From the NCBI RefSeq assembly GCF_003259845.1, contig NZ_QLMJ01000004.1:496001-560000 (forward strand): a DNA stretch of 64,000 nt, read 5' to 3'. Made by a program: the position numbers and the translations under genes. Under the pieces are notes generated by a model. The model saw only the letters and a list, made by a program, of their open reading frames with translations, searched no databases and was not told the DNA's origin. Origin of the DNA: Actinoplanes lutulentus (GTDB lineage: Bacteria > Actinomycetota > Actinomycetes > Mycobacteriales > Micromonosporaceae). How positions within the stretch are numbered: the first letter of the stretch is position 1; each line of letters begins with the position of its first letter. Of the stretch, positions 35,721 to 45,516 are shown in pieces.

Positions 35721-35727
35721 GGAGGTG

Positions 35728-35733
35728 ACTGTA
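35728..35733 (-). promoter_or_regulatory. -10 element for leaderless GNAT gene
   Basis: TACAGT on the minus strand with a 7-base gap to the GTG start; fits TANNNT. Confidence 0.4.
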
Positions 35734-35777
35734 GGTGACGACCATTTCCAGAGGGTTGCCGAGAACTGGCCTATGCC

Positions 35778-37286
35778 CTATTCGCCGGTGTCGCCCTCGT
35801 CATCGTCGTCCTCGGTCACGAGCACCGGAACGTGCGAATTCTTGATGCTGGTGACGGTGCCATCAGCGGACATGTGCTGGATCTCGTCCTCGGAGCGGAC
35901 CCGGCGGGCCTTGCGGGCCGCGAGACGCTGGTGCGCGCTCGGCCGGGTGTCGAGCTCCTCGAGACGGGAGTCGGTGCCGCGCGGGCCGGAGACGTACTCC
36001 CCAGCGTTCGGCGCCCAGTCGAACTCGCGGGTGCCGATGCGGACCGCGTCGCCGGCTTTCGCGCCCTTCTTGCCCAGCATGGTTTCGACGCCGAGCCGGT
36101 CCATCCGGTCGGAGAGGAAGCCGACGGCCTCGTCGTTGTCGAAGTTCGTCTGCCGGACCCACCGCTCGACCTGGGTACCGCGGATGACGAAAACGCCTTC
36201 CGCGTCCTGCTCGATCGTGAAGCCGGCGTCGTCGACCGCGCGCGGGCGCAGCACGACACGGGTGGCTTCCTCGACCGGCTTGGCCGCCCGGAAGTCGGCG
36301 ACCATCTTGGCGAGGGCGTAGCCGAACTCCTTGAGGCCCTCGCGGGTCACCGCGCTGACCTCGAAGACCTGGTAACCACGGGCCTCCAGGTCGGGGCGGA
36401 CCATCTCGGCGAGGTCCCGGCCGTCCGGAATGTCGATCTTGTTGAGCACCACGATCCGCGGCCGGTCCTCAAGACCGCCGTACGCCGACAGCTCGGCCTC
36501 GATCGCGTCCAGGTCGGCGAGCGGGTCACGCTCGATCTCCGGCGCCGCCGCGTCGAGCACGTGCACCAGCACCGAGGTGCGCTCGATGTGCCGCAGGAAC
36601 TGCATGCCGAGGCCCTTGCCGGTGGCCGCGCCCGGGATCAGGCCGGGCACGTCGGCGATGGTGAACGTCGCCTCGCCGGCCTGCACGACACCGAGGTTCG
36701 GCACCAGCGTGGTGAACGGGTAATCGGCGATTTTCGGCTTGGCCGCCGACATCACCGAGATCAGGGAGGACTTGCCGGCCGACGGGAAACCGACCAGGCC
36801 GACGTCGGCGACGCTCTTCAGTTCGAGCACGACGTCGATCTGGTCACCCGGCTCGCCCAGCTCGGCGAAGCCCGGCACCTTGCGGCGGGCGTTCGCCAGC
36901 GACGCGTTGCCGCGGCCGCCGCGGCCGCCACGGGCCACCTCGAACTCGGTGCCGGCGCCGACCAGGTCGGCCAGCACCTCGCCGTCCTCGGTCATCACGA
37001 CCGTGCCGTCCGGCACCTTCAGAACCAGGTCCCGGCCGGTCGCGCCATCCCTGTTCGCCCCCGCACCGCCGGCACCGCTGTTGGCTTTCACATGCGGGTG
37101 GAAGTGGAAGTCCAGCAGGGTGTGCTGCTGTGCGTCGACGACCAGCTTGATGCTGCCGCCGTGCCCGCCGTTACCGCCGTCGGGGCCGCCGAGCGGCTTG
37201 AACTTCTCCCGGTGAACGGAGGCACAACCGTGCCCGCCGTCACCCGCCTGCAGATGCAGAACGACCCGGTCGACGAACGTGGTCAC
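35778..37286 (-). CDS. obg: GTPase Obg (CgtA)
   Basis: 502 residues: Gly-rich Obg fold (about 1-155), G domain with [10 protein letters not shown] and D-V-P-G-L, an OCT domain after about 340 and an acidic tail ending [11 protein letters not shown]. Needed for 50S assembly and growth control. The GTG at 37286 is preferred over a GTG at 37295, because AGGAG lies 8 bases before it and the product then starts M-T-T-F-V-D-R-V. Follows rplU-rpmA. Confidence 0.96.
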   Translation of the reverse strand: MTTFVDRVVLHLQAGDGGHGCASVHREKFKPLGGPDGGNGGHGGSIKLVVDAQQHTLLDFHFHPHVKANSGAGGAGANRDGATGRDLVLKVPDGTVVMTEDGEVLADLVGAGTEFEVARGGRGGRGNASLANARRKVPGFAELGEPGDQIDVVLELKSVADVGLVGFPSAGKSSLISVMSAAKPKIADYPFTTLVPNLGVVQAGEATFTIADVPGLIPGAATGKGLGMQFLRHIERTSVLVHVLDAAAPEIERDPLADLDAIEAELSAYGGLEDRPRIVVLNKIDIPDGRDLAEMVRPDLEARGYQVFEVSAVTREGLKEFGYALAKMVADFRAAKPVEEATRVVLRPRAVDDAGFTIEQDAEGVFVIRGTQVERWVRQTNFDNDEAVGFLSDRMDRLGVETMLGKKGAKAGDAVRIGTREFDWAPNAGEYVSGPRGTDSRLEELDTRPSAHQRLAARKARRVRSEDEIQHMSADGTVTSIKNSHVPVLVTEDDDDEGDTGE

Positions 37287-37336
37287 TTTCAGCACTCCTC
37301 TTACCTGGCCGGCTTTGACGGCCGGTTGGAAAACAA

Positions 37337-37372
37337 CAGCGGGCCGCGGACCCGAGGGTCCACGGCCCGCTG
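37337..37372 (-). terminator. hairpin between rpmA and obg
   Basis: Arms of 17 bases, CAGCGGGCCGCGGACCC and GGGTCCACGGCCCGCTG, pair with one wobble and a 2-base gap. On the minus strand it is followed by TTGTTTTCC. It should end most rplU-rpmA transcripts and let a fraction continue into obg. Confidence 0.83.
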
Positions 37373-37382
37373 TAGAGAAAAA

Positions 37383-37640
37383 CTACTCCGCGACCGGCAC
37401 GATGCTGACGGTCTTACGACCACGCTTCGTGCCGAAGAGCACGTTGCCGTGGGCCAGAGCGAACAGCGTGTCGTCGCCACCACGGCCGACGAGCTCGCCC
37501 GGGTGGAACTTCGTCCCACGCTGACGGATCAGGATCTCGCCGGCGCTGACCAGCTGACCACCGAAACGCTTGACGCCGAGGCGCTGAGCGGCGGAGTCAC
37601 GGCCGTTACGCGAGCTGGATGCACCCTTTTTATGAGCCAT
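37383..37640 (-). CDS. rpmA: 50S ribosomal protein L27
   Basis: 85 residues starting [16 protein letters not shown], the full L27 pattern with the N-terminal tail that reaches the peptidyl transferase centre. Nine bases after rplU, one operon. Confidence 0.97.
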   Translation of the reverse strand: MAHKKGASSSRNGRDSAAQRLGVKRFGGQLVSAGEILIRQRGTKFHPGELVGRGGDDTLFALAHGNVLFGTKRGRKTVSIVPVAE

Positions 37641-37648
37641 GGCTGCGC

Positions 37649-37963
37649 CTACTTCCCGCTCTTGATGCCGGTGACCTTGACGCGGGTCAGCGGCTGACGG
37701 TGCCCCTGGCGCTTGTGGTAACCGGTCTTGTTCTTGAACTTGTGGATCCGAATCTTCGGTCCCTTGGTGTGCTCGGCAATCTCGCCGGACACCGTCACGC
37801 TGGCAAGCTTGGCCGCATCGGTCACCAGGTTGTCACCGTCGACGAGGAGAATCGCGGCCAGGGTCAGAGCATCGCCGGGCTGACCCACGAGCTTCTCAAC
37901 CTCGATCACGTCGCCCTCGGCAACCTTGTACTGCTTGCCGCCGGTCTTGACGATCGCGTACAT
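37649..37963 (-). CDS. rplU: 50S ribosomal protein L21
   Basis: 104 residues, [14 protein letters not shown] to the end K-V-T-G-I-K, typical L21, which binds 23S rRNA. First gene of the rplU-rpmA(-obg) operon. Confidence 0.97.
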   Translation of the reverse strand: MYAIVKTGGKQYKVAEGDVIEVEKLVGQPGDALTLAAILLVDGDNLVTDAAKLASVTVSGEIAEHTKGPKIRIHKFKNKTGYHKRQGHRQPLTRVKVTGIKSGK

Positions 37964-38068
37964 CGACGCGGACTCCCTGAGACTTGCGCAGCCAAAGAGC
38001 TGCTGGCGGATATTGCTGGGTTAATGCTTTAGGGCTCCGGCAGGCGCTTGTGAGGCGCGCACGGAACG

Positions 38069-38086
38069 GGTGCCCGGAAAGGCACC
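38069..38086 (-). promoter_or_regulatory. small hairpin in the rplU leader
   Basis: GGTGCC and GGCACC, 6-base gap, about 105 bases upstream of rplU in its likely untranslated leader. A role in L21 feedback is only a guess. Confidence 0.25.
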
Positions 38087-38153
38087 GTCGGCAAGACTAC
38101 TTCATCGCGGGCCCGAGACCCAAACCGGGCCGTCACTCACGCCCGCGGGCCCG

Positions 38154-38708
38154 TCACTCACGTCCGCAAGCTTTGTCCAGCGTGGCGTGCAGACCGGCCA
38201 GTTTCTTGTCGTCGAGGTCGGCCAGATCACCCTTGAGGGCGGTCACCTGGTCGCCCATCGCAGCGAGAGCCTTCTTCAATCCGGAGTCGGCGGCCAGCTT
38301 CGACATGTCGAGCAACGCGTAGGAGAAGTTCTCCACGTCACGGGTGGCCTTCTGCTCCGCATCGGTCTTGGCCTGGCCGGACAGCTCCAGAACCCGGTTG
38401 TAGTCCTCGATGAAGATCTTGCCGAACTGGGCGCTGGTCCGGGACGCCTGAGCGCAGATGGCCTCGGTGTCGGCCGCCAGAGCGGCGTCGCCGGTCTTTC
38501 CGGCCACCTTGCTCGCCGCGGGGTCGGCAGCAGCGCCGGGATCGGTGACGGCCGCGGTGGACGTCGCCTCGGCCGCGGTGCCGGCCGCCGCCGTCGAGCC
38601 GGCTCCGGCCGCCGGTGCCGCGCTCGTGCCGGAGTCGCCGCCGGAGCAGCCTCCGACGGCCAGGAGCAGGGCGGACAGGCCCGCCACCGCGTACAGATGG
38701 GTTCGCAT
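38154..38708 (-). CDS. lipoprotein of unknown function
   Basis: 184 residues: basic start, hydrophobic core and lipobox A-V-G-G-C (Cys21), an Ala/Thr/Gly-rich linker (about 25-70), then a helical domain (about 75-180) with heptad-like Leu/Ala spacing. No family recognised. It stands alone between rne and rplU on the same strand, with the rne terminator upstream. Confidence 0.75.
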   Translation of the reverse strand: MRTHLYAVAGLSALLLAVGGCSGGDSGTSAAPAAGAGSTAAAGTAAEATSTAAVTDPGAAADPAASKVAGKTGDAALAADTEAICAQASRTSAQFGKIFIEDYNRVLELSGQAKTDAEQKATRDVENFSYALLDMSKLAADSGLKKALAAMGDQVTALKGDLADLDDKKLAGLHATLDKACGRE

Positions 38709-38784
38709 GACTCGGTCTCCTCGGGGGGCAGGGATCGATCCCGCCGAGGGTAACCGAAAACTTTCTTTACAGCTAACAAAGAAA

Positions 38785-38819
38785 ACCGGCCGGCTGTCAC
38801 CGTGTGACAGCCGGCCGGT
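38785..38819 (-). terminator. rne terminator
   Basis: Perfect 16-bp stem ACCGGCCGGCTGTCAC / GTGACAGCCGGCCGGT with a 3-base loop, followed on the minus strand by TTTTCTTTG, a classic intrinsic terminator, 12 bases beyond the rne stop. Confidence 0.92.
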
Positions 38820-38830
38820 CTCTGGATTCG

Positions 38831-41800
38831 TCAGGGGCGGGTACGGCGGCGGGTGCCTCCGCGACGGGACCGGCGGCGGGTGCCGGTGCCCGCGCCGACC
38901 GAGTCGTCCTCGTCCTCTTCGTCCTCTTCCGCGGCGTCCGGGTCGTCGGCGCCGACCAGGCGCAACGGCTCGGCAGCCTCGGCCGGGTACTCCACGCCGT
39001 TGGTCTCGGACGCATCGCCGTTCGTCTCGGTCGAGGCGAAGCGGGACAGGTCGTAGCCACTGATGTCGTAGTCCCCGCCGTCGGACGAGGTGATCACCGG
39101 CTTCACCGGGCGCGAGATGATCCCCGAGCCGGCGATCGGCGGTGCGGCCACCGGCGGCACGACGACCACAGCGGGCGCCTCGGCGACCGGCTTGGCCTCG
39201 ACGATCGGCTTGGCCTCGATTACCGGCCGGGCCTCGGCGATCGGCGCGACCGGCTCGGTCTCCACCTCGGCCACGGCGGTCTCCACCGGCGTCACGACCT
39301 CGACCGTCTCGGTCTCGGCCTGAACACCGTTGTCACCGCCCCGGCGACGACGCTGCTTGCTGCTCGGCGCCTGCTGCTGCTGCTGCTGCTGCTGTTGCTG
39401 CGGCGGAGCCTCGGTACGCACGGCGGCCGCCACGGCCTTCACCTGGGGGCTGGCACCGCCGCCACCGTTGGAGCGCTTCTCCGGCACCGGCTCGGGGTGA
39501 ATGATCACGCCCCGGCCCTTGCAGTGGTCACAGGTCTCGCTGAACGCTTCGAGCAGGCCCGCGCCGATCCGCTTGCGGGTCATCTGGACCAGGCCCAGCG
39601 AAGTGATCTCGGTTACCTGGTGCTTGGTCCGGTCCCGGCCCAGGCACTCGGTGAGCCGCCGCAGCACCAGCTCGCGGTTGCTCTCCAGCACCATGTCGAT
39701 GAAGTCGATCACCACGATGCCACCGAGGTCGCGCAGCCGCAGCTGACGCACGATCTCCTCGGCCGCTTCCAGGTTGTTGCGGGTGACCGTCTCTTCCAGG
39801 TTGCCGCCCGCGCCGGTGTACTTACCGGTGTTGACGTCGACCACGGTCATCGCCTCGGTCCGGTCGATCACCAGGTGACCACCGGAGGGCAGGAAGACCT
39901 TGCGGTCCAGAGCCTTCATGATCTGCTCGTCGATGCGGTACTCGGCGAACGCGTCGGCCACACCGGTGTGCCGGCGCAGTCGCTCCAGCAGGTCCGGAGA
40001 GACCGAATCGAGGTAGTTCTCCACCTCGACGTACGCCTGCTCGCCCTGAACGACCAGGTCACGGAAGTCCTCGTTGAACAGGTCCCGGACCACCCGGATG
40101 ACCAGGTCGGGCTCCTCGGAGAGGGCACGCGGCGCGTTGCCCTCGGCAGAGCGGGCCTGGATGTCCTCCCACTGCGCCTGCAGCCGCTTCACGTCGCGGG
40201 CCAGCTCGTCCTCAGTGGCACCCTCGGCCGCGGTACGCACGATCACGCCCGCGCCGTCCGGAACCAGCTTCTTGAGGATGTCGCGGAGCCGCTTGCGCTC
40301 GTTGTCCGGCAGCTTGCGGCTGATCCCGGAGGCGTTGCCGTTCGGCACGTAGACCAGGTGGCGGCCGGAGAGCGCGATGTGGCTGGACAGCCGGGCGCCC
40401 TTGTGACCGATCGGGTCCTTGGTGACCTGGACCAGCACCGAGTCGCCGGAGCGCAGCGCCTGCTCGATCGAGCGGGCACGACCCTCAAGGCCGGTGGCGT
40501 CCCAGTTCACCTCGCCGGCGTAGAGCACGGCGTTACGGCCGCGGCCGACGTCGACGAACGCCGCCTCCATGCTCGGCAGCACGTTCTGCACCTTGCCGAG
40601 GTACACGTTGCCGACCATCGTGCCGGAGGTGGCACGGGCGACGTAGTGCTCGACCAGGATGCCGTCCTCGAGGACCGCGATCTGGGTGCGGTCAGCTTTC
40701 TGCCGCACGACCATGACCCGGTCGACCGCCTCACGGCGGGCCAGGAACTCCGACTCGCTCAGGATCGGCGGGCGGGTCCGGCGCTGCTCGCGGCCGTCCC
40801 GGCGGCGCTGACGCTTGGCTTCCAGGCGGGTCGAGCCGGAGACGCCCTGCACCTCGTCGGAGGTGCGGCGGGGCTCGCGGACCCGGACCACGGTGTGCAC
40901 GCCGTCCTCGATGCCGCCGACCTCGGCGTCACCGCCGGCGCCCTTACGACGCCGGCGACGGCGGCGGCGGGTGACCCCGTCGCCCTCCACGTCCTCGGTG
41001 TCCTCGTCGCTGTCCTCGGCCGAGGCCTCGGTGGGCTCGGAGTCCGATTCCTCGTCCTCGGAGTCCTGCTCGTTCTCGTCGGACTCGTCCGTCGGGCCCT
41101 TGCCGCGGCCACGGCCACGACGGCCGCGACGGCGACGGCGGCGGGCGCCGTCCTCGTCCTCGGAGTCGTCGTCGGAACCGTCCTCGGCGTCGTCGTCGGA
41201 ACCGTCCTGCTCCTCAAGAGCAGGCTCCTCCACCACGACGGCGACCTCGGCCGGCTCCTCGGCAGCACCGCGACGACGGCGACGGGAGCGACGGGTGACC
41301 TCGGCCGGAGCCTCGGCGACCGGCTCGGTCTCGGCGGCGGCGGTCTCGGCGGGCACCGCGGCGACGGCCTCAGCGACCGGCTCGGCCAGCGGCTCAGCGA
41401 CGGCGCCACGGCGGCGACGGCTCACCGGCGCGGCGGCCGCCTGGGCCTCGGACGGGTCCGGCGGCATGAACAGCACAGCGGGCGGAAGGGCGGCGCGACG
41501 GGCCCGAGACGGGCGGGCCGGCTGTTCCTCCACGAAGTCGTCGTCGAGCGGCAGGATGCCGATCACCGGAACACCGGCGGACCGGGCAGCCGAAGCAGCC
41601 TGGATGGCGGCGTCCGCGATCAGTTCTTCCTCGGTCTCCTCAACCTCAGCCTCGGACAGGGCTGCGGCTGGCTCGACCAGGGGCTCGGAAATCGGTGCCG
41701 GCTCGGAAATCGGCTCGGAGACCGGCTCGATCAGGACCGGGGCGGCGACCTTGCGGCGGCTGCGGACGGCCTTCTTCACCGGAGCAGGGGTCTCAGCGAT

Positions 41801-42286
41801 CGGCTCGGCCTCAGCCTGGACCGGTGCCGCGGCGACCTCGGCGGCTTCCGCCACCTCGGCGACCTCCGCGACCTCCGCGGCCGGAGCAGCGACCTTGCGG
41901 CGGCTGCGAGTCGCCTTCTTGGCCGGAGCCGAGGCGGGAGCCTCGGCGACCTCGGCGGCCGGCCCGGCCGGGATCTCAGCAGCCGGGATCTCAGCAGCCG
42001 GATGCTCCGTCACCTCGGCCGGAGCCTCGGCAGCGGGAGCAGCGACCTTGCGGCGGCTACGGGTCGCCTTCTTGGCCGGGGCCGGAGCCTCGGTCTCGGC
42101 GGGCTCGGCAGCTGCCGAGTCGCCGAACAGGGCGGCAGGCTCCTCCGGCGGAGGGGCTGCCGCTTTGCGCCGCGGGGCACGCGTCCGGCGTGCAGGGGTG
42201 ATGGCGGCATCTCCGGGCGGAGTGACTGCTCCGTCCCGTTCACCGCCCGGGTCTCCCAGGTTCACTGGGGGCTCGTTATCGAGCAT
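38831..42286 (-). CDS. rne: ribonuclease E/G
   Basis: 1151 residues. About 1-555 form a low-complexity region of alternating acidic blocks and basic R-S-R-R-K or R-R-R-R-R clusters, including three copies of a K-K-A-(T/V)-R-S-R-R-K-V-A-A-P unit. The catalytic core (about 570-960) has an S1 domain, the RNase H-like metal site with Asp in V-V-D-V-N-T-G-K-Y (near 815) and in V-V-I-D-F-I-D-M (near 863), and the Zn-link C-D-H-C. The C-terminal tail has 11 consecutive Gln and ends in basic residues. It starts mRNA decay and processes rRNA. ATG at 42286 chosen for the GGAG about 8 bases upstream. Confidence 0.95.
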   Translation of the reverse strand: MLDNEPPVNLGDPGGERDGAVTPPGDAAITPARRTRAPRRKAAAPPPEEPAALFGDSAAAEPAETEAPAPAKKATRSRRKVAAPAAEAPAEVTEHPAAEIPAAEIPAGPAAEVAEAPASAPAKKATRSRRKVAAPAAEVAEVAEVAEAAEVAAAPVQAEAEPIAETPAPVKKAVRSRRKVAAPVLIEPVSEPISEPAPISEPLVEPAAALSEAEVEETEEELIADAAIQAASAARSAGVPVIGILPLDDDFVEEQPARPSRARRAALPPAVLFMPPDPSEAQAAAAPVSRRRRGAVAEPLAEPVAEAVAAVPAETAAAETEPVAEAPAEVTRRSRRRRRGAAEEPAEVAVVVEEPALEEQDGSDDDAEDGSDDDSEDEDGARRRRRRGRRGRGRGKGPTDESDENEQDSEDEESDSEPTEASAEDSDEDTEDVEGDGVTRRRRRRRRKGAGGDAEVGGIEDGVHTVVRVREPRRTSDEVQGVSGSTRLEAKRQRRRDGREQRRTRPPILSESEFLARREAVDRVMVVRQKADRTQIAVLEDGILVEHYVARATSGTMVGNVYLGKVQNVLPSMEAAFVDVGRGRNAVLYAGEVNWDATGLEGRARSIEQALRSGDSVLVQVTKDPIGHKGARLSSHIALSGRHLVYVPNGNASGISRKLPDNERKRLRDILKKLVPDGAGVIVRTAAEGATEDELARDVKRLQAQWEDIQARSAEGNAPRALSEEPDLVIRVVRDLFNEDFRDLVVQGEQAYVEVENYLDSVSPDLLERLRRHTGVADAFAEYRIDEQIMKALDRKVFLPSGGHLVIDRTEAMTVVDVNTGKYTGAGGNLEETVTRNNLEAAEEIVRQLRLRDLGGIVVIDFIDMVLESNRELVLRRLTECLGRDRTKHQVTEITSLGLVQMTRKRIGAGLLEAFSETCDHCKGRGVIIHPEPVPEKRSNGGGGASPQVKAVAAAVRTEAPPQQQQQQQQQQAPSSKQRRRRGGDNGVQAETETVEVVTPVETAVAEVETEPVAPIAEARPVIEAKPIVEAKPVAEAPAVVVVPPVAAPPIAGSGIISRPVKPVITSSDGGDYDISGYDLSRFASTETNGDASETNGVEYPAEAAEPLRLVGADDPDAAEEDEEDEDDSVGAGTGTRRRSRRGGTRRRTRP
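39371..39400. repeat. CTG/CAG trinucleotide run coding polyGln in rne
   Basis: Eight perfect CTG units, then TTG CTG on the plus strand, encoding most of the Gln run of RNase E/G. Such runs vary by slippage between strains. Confidence 0.85.
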
Positions 42287-42420
42287 GGGGCGCTCTCCAG
42301 TTCTCGGCGACCCCGGGCGCGGGTAAGCGCTGCCACGCAGGATCGCTGCAAAAGTGTTCCGGGCCCGGCCGATGCGGACGGGCTGCCGAAGTCTGCCAAC
42401 GAACACCAACCGGAACCCGG

Positions 42421-43176
42421 TCAGCGTCCTCCGATGCCGGCGCCCTCGCGATCCGCGTCCAACGGATCGACGATATCCCCCTGCGCGGTGAGTGAGCCCT
42501 GGGCCAGCCGGGTTACCCGTGGGGGGACCGGCGGCTCCAGGCCGGCCACCACGCGCAGGCCGGAAAGGACGTCATCGGGCCGAACGGCGGGTGTCACCTG
42601 CCGTACGACAAGGTCGATTATCGCACACGGTACTCCCATAGCCCCGGAAGGTAGGTCTGCCTCCTCCGTCACTATGCACCGGACGACCGCCGCGCGCGCG
42701 TCGAAGGATCGACGGCCCTGCTTGGTCATGCGCTCGACCAGCACTTCCTGGGCCTCATTGAAGGCCGCCACGGCGGCCAGCGCCGCTTTCGGCTCGACCT
42801 CGAAAAGTTCGAGACGCCAGCGCGAGGCGTCGATCCGGTCGGCCAGGCTGCCCTCGGACGCGATCACCGCCTCCAGGATGTCGAGGCCCGGGGAGAGCGC
42901 CGCGTCGAGAGCGACCCGCAACTGCTCCGGGTCGACCGGAGCCTGCAGCCCGATCTCCAGGTATTCCGCTTCACTGCCGACGCCGGTGGGCGCCGCACTC
43001 GCGTACGAAATCTTGGGGTGTGGGGTGAAGCCTTGCGAATAGGCGATGGGTACCGCTGCGCGCCGGAGGGCGCGCTCGAAAGCGCGAGCGAAGTCCCGAT
43101 GCGAGGTGAAACGCAGCGGTCCGCGCTTCGCATAGCGAAGGCGGAGCCGCTGCACCACCGGGGCCTGACCGCCCAC
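42421..43176 (-). CDS. TIGR03936 family radical SAM-associated protein (DUF2344)
   Basis: 251 residues: L-R-L-R-Y-A-K-R-G-P-L-R-F-T-S-H-R-D and Y-S-Q-G-F-T-P-H-P-K-I-S-Y-A are the family signatures. It usually occurs beside a TIGR03960 radical SAM gene, as here, either separate or fused. Role unknown; a part in tRNA or rRNA modification has been suggested from this context. The GTG start at 43176 lacks a clear Shine-Dalgarno; a GTG seven codons later is also possible. Confidence 0.88.
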   Translation of the reverse strand: MGGQAPVVQRLRLRYAKRGPLRFTSHRDFARAFERALRRAAVPIAYSQGFTPHPKISYASAAPTGVGSEAEYLEIGLQAPVDPEQLRVALDAALSPGLDILEAVIASEGSLADRIDASRWRLELFEVEPKAALAAVAAFNEAQEVLVERMTKQGRRSFDARAAVVRCIVTEEADLPSGAMGVPCAIIDLVVRQVTPAVRPDDVLSGLRVVAGLEPPVPPRVTRLAQGSLTAQGDIVDPLDADREGAGIGGR

Positions 43177-43206
43177 GGGTTGGTTCTTCGGGGGAATGTC
43201 CTTCTC

Positions 43207-45150
43207 CTAAGCAGGGACCCGCAAGTTGTTAACGGGTGTCAAGGGAAGCAGCTTCTTGCCGGTGGGACCGATCTGGATCTCGGTGTCCATCGCCGGGCAG
43301 ACGCCGCAGTCGAAGCATGGGGTCCAGCGGCAGTCGTCCTGCTCGAACTCGCTCATCGAGTCCTGCCAGTCCTGCCAGAGCCAGTCCTTGTCGAGGCCGG
43401 AGTCCAGGTGGTCCCAGGGCAGGACCTCCTGCTCCTCACGCTCACGCGTGGTGAACCAGTCCAGGTCGACGCCGAAGCCGGGAAGCACCTCGGCGCAGGA
43501 CTCGACCCAGCGGGAGTACGAGAAGTGCTCTGACCAGCCGTCGAAACGGCCGCCCTTCTCCCAGGCCCGGCGGATGACCGCGCCGACCCGGCGGTCGCCG
43601 CGCGACAGCAGGCCCTCGATCAGCGAGGGCTCCCCGTCGTGGTAGCGGAAACCGATGGCGCGGCCGAGCGAACGGTCACTGTTGATCGCCTGCTTGAGCA
43701 TCCTGAGGCGGCCGTCGATGACCTCGGGGGTGTCCATTTTCGCCCACTGGAACGGCGTGTGCGGTTTCGGCACGAAGCCACCGATCGACACCGTGCAGCG
43801 GATGTCCTTGGTGCCGGCGGCCTCGCGGCCGGCCCGGATCACCTCGTGTGCCATGTCGGCGATCTCGAGGACGTCCTCGTCGGTCTCGCTGGGCAGGCCG
43901 CACATGAAGTACAGCTTCACCTGCCGCCAGCCGTTCGAGTACGCCGTCACGACCGTCCGGATCAGGTCTTCCTTGGTCACCATCTTGTTGATGACCTTGC
44001 GGATCCGCTCCGAGCCGCCTTCTGGAGCGAAGGTGAGACCGGTACGCCGTCCGTTGCGGGACAGCTCCTGTGCCAGGTCGATGTTGAACGCGTCGACCCG
44101 GGTGGACGGCAGCGACAACGAGACGTTGGTGTCGGCGTACTGCTCGGCCAGGCCGGAGCACATGTCACCGATCTCGGAGTGGTCGGCGCTGGAGAGCGAG
44201 AGCAGACCGACCTCGTTGAAGCCGGAGAACTCCAGGCCTTCCTTGACCATCTGGCCGACCGTGGTGATCGAGCGCTCCCGCACCGGGCGGGTGATCATGC
44301 CGGCCTGGCAGAAGCGGCAACCCCGGGTGCAGCCGCGGAAGATCTCCACGGCGTACCGCTCGTGGACCGTCTCGGCGAGCGGGACCAGGGGCTTCTTCGG
44401 GTACGGCCACGCGTCCAGGTCCATCGTGGTGCGCTTGGAGACCCGGAACGGGACGTCCGGACGGTTCGGCACAACACGCTGGATCCGGCCGTCCGGCAGG
44501 TAGTCCACGTCGTAGAAGCGCGGGACGTAGATGCTCTCGGTCCGCGCCAGGCGCAGCAGCAGCTCGTCACGGCCGCCCGGGCTGCCCTCCGCTTTCCACT
44601 CCCGGATGATCCCGGTGATCTCGAGGACCGCCTCCTCGCCGTCGCCGAGAACGGCGGCGTCGATGAAGTCCGCGATCGGCTCCGGGTTGAACGCGGCGTG
44701 GCCGCCGGCCAGCACCACCGGGTCGTCATCGGTGCGGTCCGCGCTGAGCAGCGGGATGCCGGCCAGGTCGAGCGCGCTGAGCAGGTTGGTGTAACCCAGC
44801 TCGGTCGCGAACGAGATGCCGAACATGTCGAAAGCCTTCACCGGGCGGTGCGCGTCGACGGTGAACTGCGGAACGCCGTTCTCCTTCATCAGCGCCTCGA
44901 GGTCCGGCCAGACCGCGTACGTCCGCTCGGCCAGCACGTCCGGCTGCTCGTTGAGCACCTCGTAGAGGATCTGGACGCCCTGGTTGGGCAGCCCCACCTC
45001 GTACGCGTCCGGGTACATCAAAGCCCAGCGGACGACAGTGTCGTCCCAGTCCTTGACAACGGCACCGAGCTCGCCGCCCACGTACTGGATCGGTTTGCTG
45101 ACCCTGGGCAGCAGCTGCTCGAGCTGCGGGAAGACTGAGTTGACGCTCAT
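43207..45150 (-). CDS. TIGR03960 family B12-binding-domain radical SAM protein
   Basis: 647 residues. A cobalamin-binding-like region (about 40-190) is followed by a radical SAM core with the cluster motif C-T-R-G-C-R-F-C near 276 and a C-terminal Cys-rich end (C-F-D-C-G-V-C). The reaction is unknown. Thirty bases before the TIGR03936 gene, so probably one operon that leads into rne. Confidence 0.93.
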   Translation of the reverse strand: MSVNSVFPQLEQLLPRVSKPIQYVGGELGAVVKDWDDTVVRWALMYPDAYEVGLPNQGVQILYEVLNEQPDVLAERTYAVWPDLEALMKENGVPQFTVDAHRPVKAFDMFGISFATELGYTNLLSALDLAGIPLLSADRTDDDPVVLAGGHAAFNPEPIADFIDAAVLGDGEEAVLEITGIIREWKAEGSPGGRDELLLRLARTESIYVPRFYDVDYLPDGRIQRVVPNRPDVPFRVSKRTTMDLDAWPYPKKPLVPLAETVHERYAVEIFRGCTRGCRFCQAGMITRPVRERSITTVGQMVKEGLEFSGFNEVGLLSLSSADHSEIGDMCSGLAEQYADTNVSLSLPSTRVDAFNIDLAQELSRNGRRTGLTFAPEGGSERIRKVINKMVTKEDLIRTVVTAYSNGWRQVKLYFMCGLPSETDEDVLEIADMAHEVIRAGREAAGTKDIRCTVSIGGFVPKPHTPFQWAKMDTPEVIDGRLRMLKQAINSDRSLGRAIGFRYHDGEPSLIEGLLSRGDRRVGAVIRRAWEKGGRFDGWSEHFSYSRWVESCAEVLPGFGVDLDWFTTREREEQEVLPWDHLDSGLDKDWLWQDWQDSMSEFEQDDCRWTPCFDCGVCPAMDTEIQIGPTGKKLLPLTPVNNLRVPA

Positions 45151-45171
45151 GGGTCTCCAGGGTACGCGAGG

Positions 45172-45516
45172 CTAACGGCCCAACTCCGCTGCGGCCCTTT
45201 CCAGATCGGTGGCCAGCAGGTCGGTCCGGAACGAGCAGAGCTGCAGGGTCATCCGGGCGGCGCCCCGCTCCCCCACCACCAGCTTGATCGGTTTCCCCCG
45301 ATCGTCCAGGTCACCCACGATGAAGTCGAGCAGCCGCACACCGGCGCTGTCCAGGAACGAGACCGCTGTCAGGTCGATCAGCACGGCGTCCGCGTCGGAG
45401 GTGCGGGCCACGATGGCCCGCCCGATGTCGTTCGCGTTCGCCAGGTCTATCTCGCCCTTGAGGTAGACCAGCTCGGCGATGCCGAGCTGGGAGAAGGTCA
45501 CCCACTGGTCGGTCAT
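45172..45516 (-). CDS. STAS domain anti-sigma factor antagonist
   Basis: 114 residues. I-D-L-T-A-V-S-F-L-D-S-A-G-V-R-L-L carries the phosphorylatable Ser in D-S-A-G of SpoIIAA/RsbV-type proteins. Unphosphorylated, such proteins bind the anti-sigma kinase and free the sigma factor. The ATG overlaps the stop of the phosphatase gene (ATGA), so the two are translated together and are likely partners. Confidence 0.92.
   Translation of the reverse strand: MTDQWVTFSQLGIAELVYLKGEIDLANANDIGRAIVARTSDADAVLIDLTAVSFLDSAGVRLLDFIVGDLDDRGKPIKLVVGERGAARMTLQLCSFRTDLLATDLERAAAELGR

Noticed and set aside
38804..43042. 1412-codon plus-strand ORF opposite rne
   Set aside because: Antisense frame of the low-complexity rne gene; composition is Leu/Gly/Arg with no domain.
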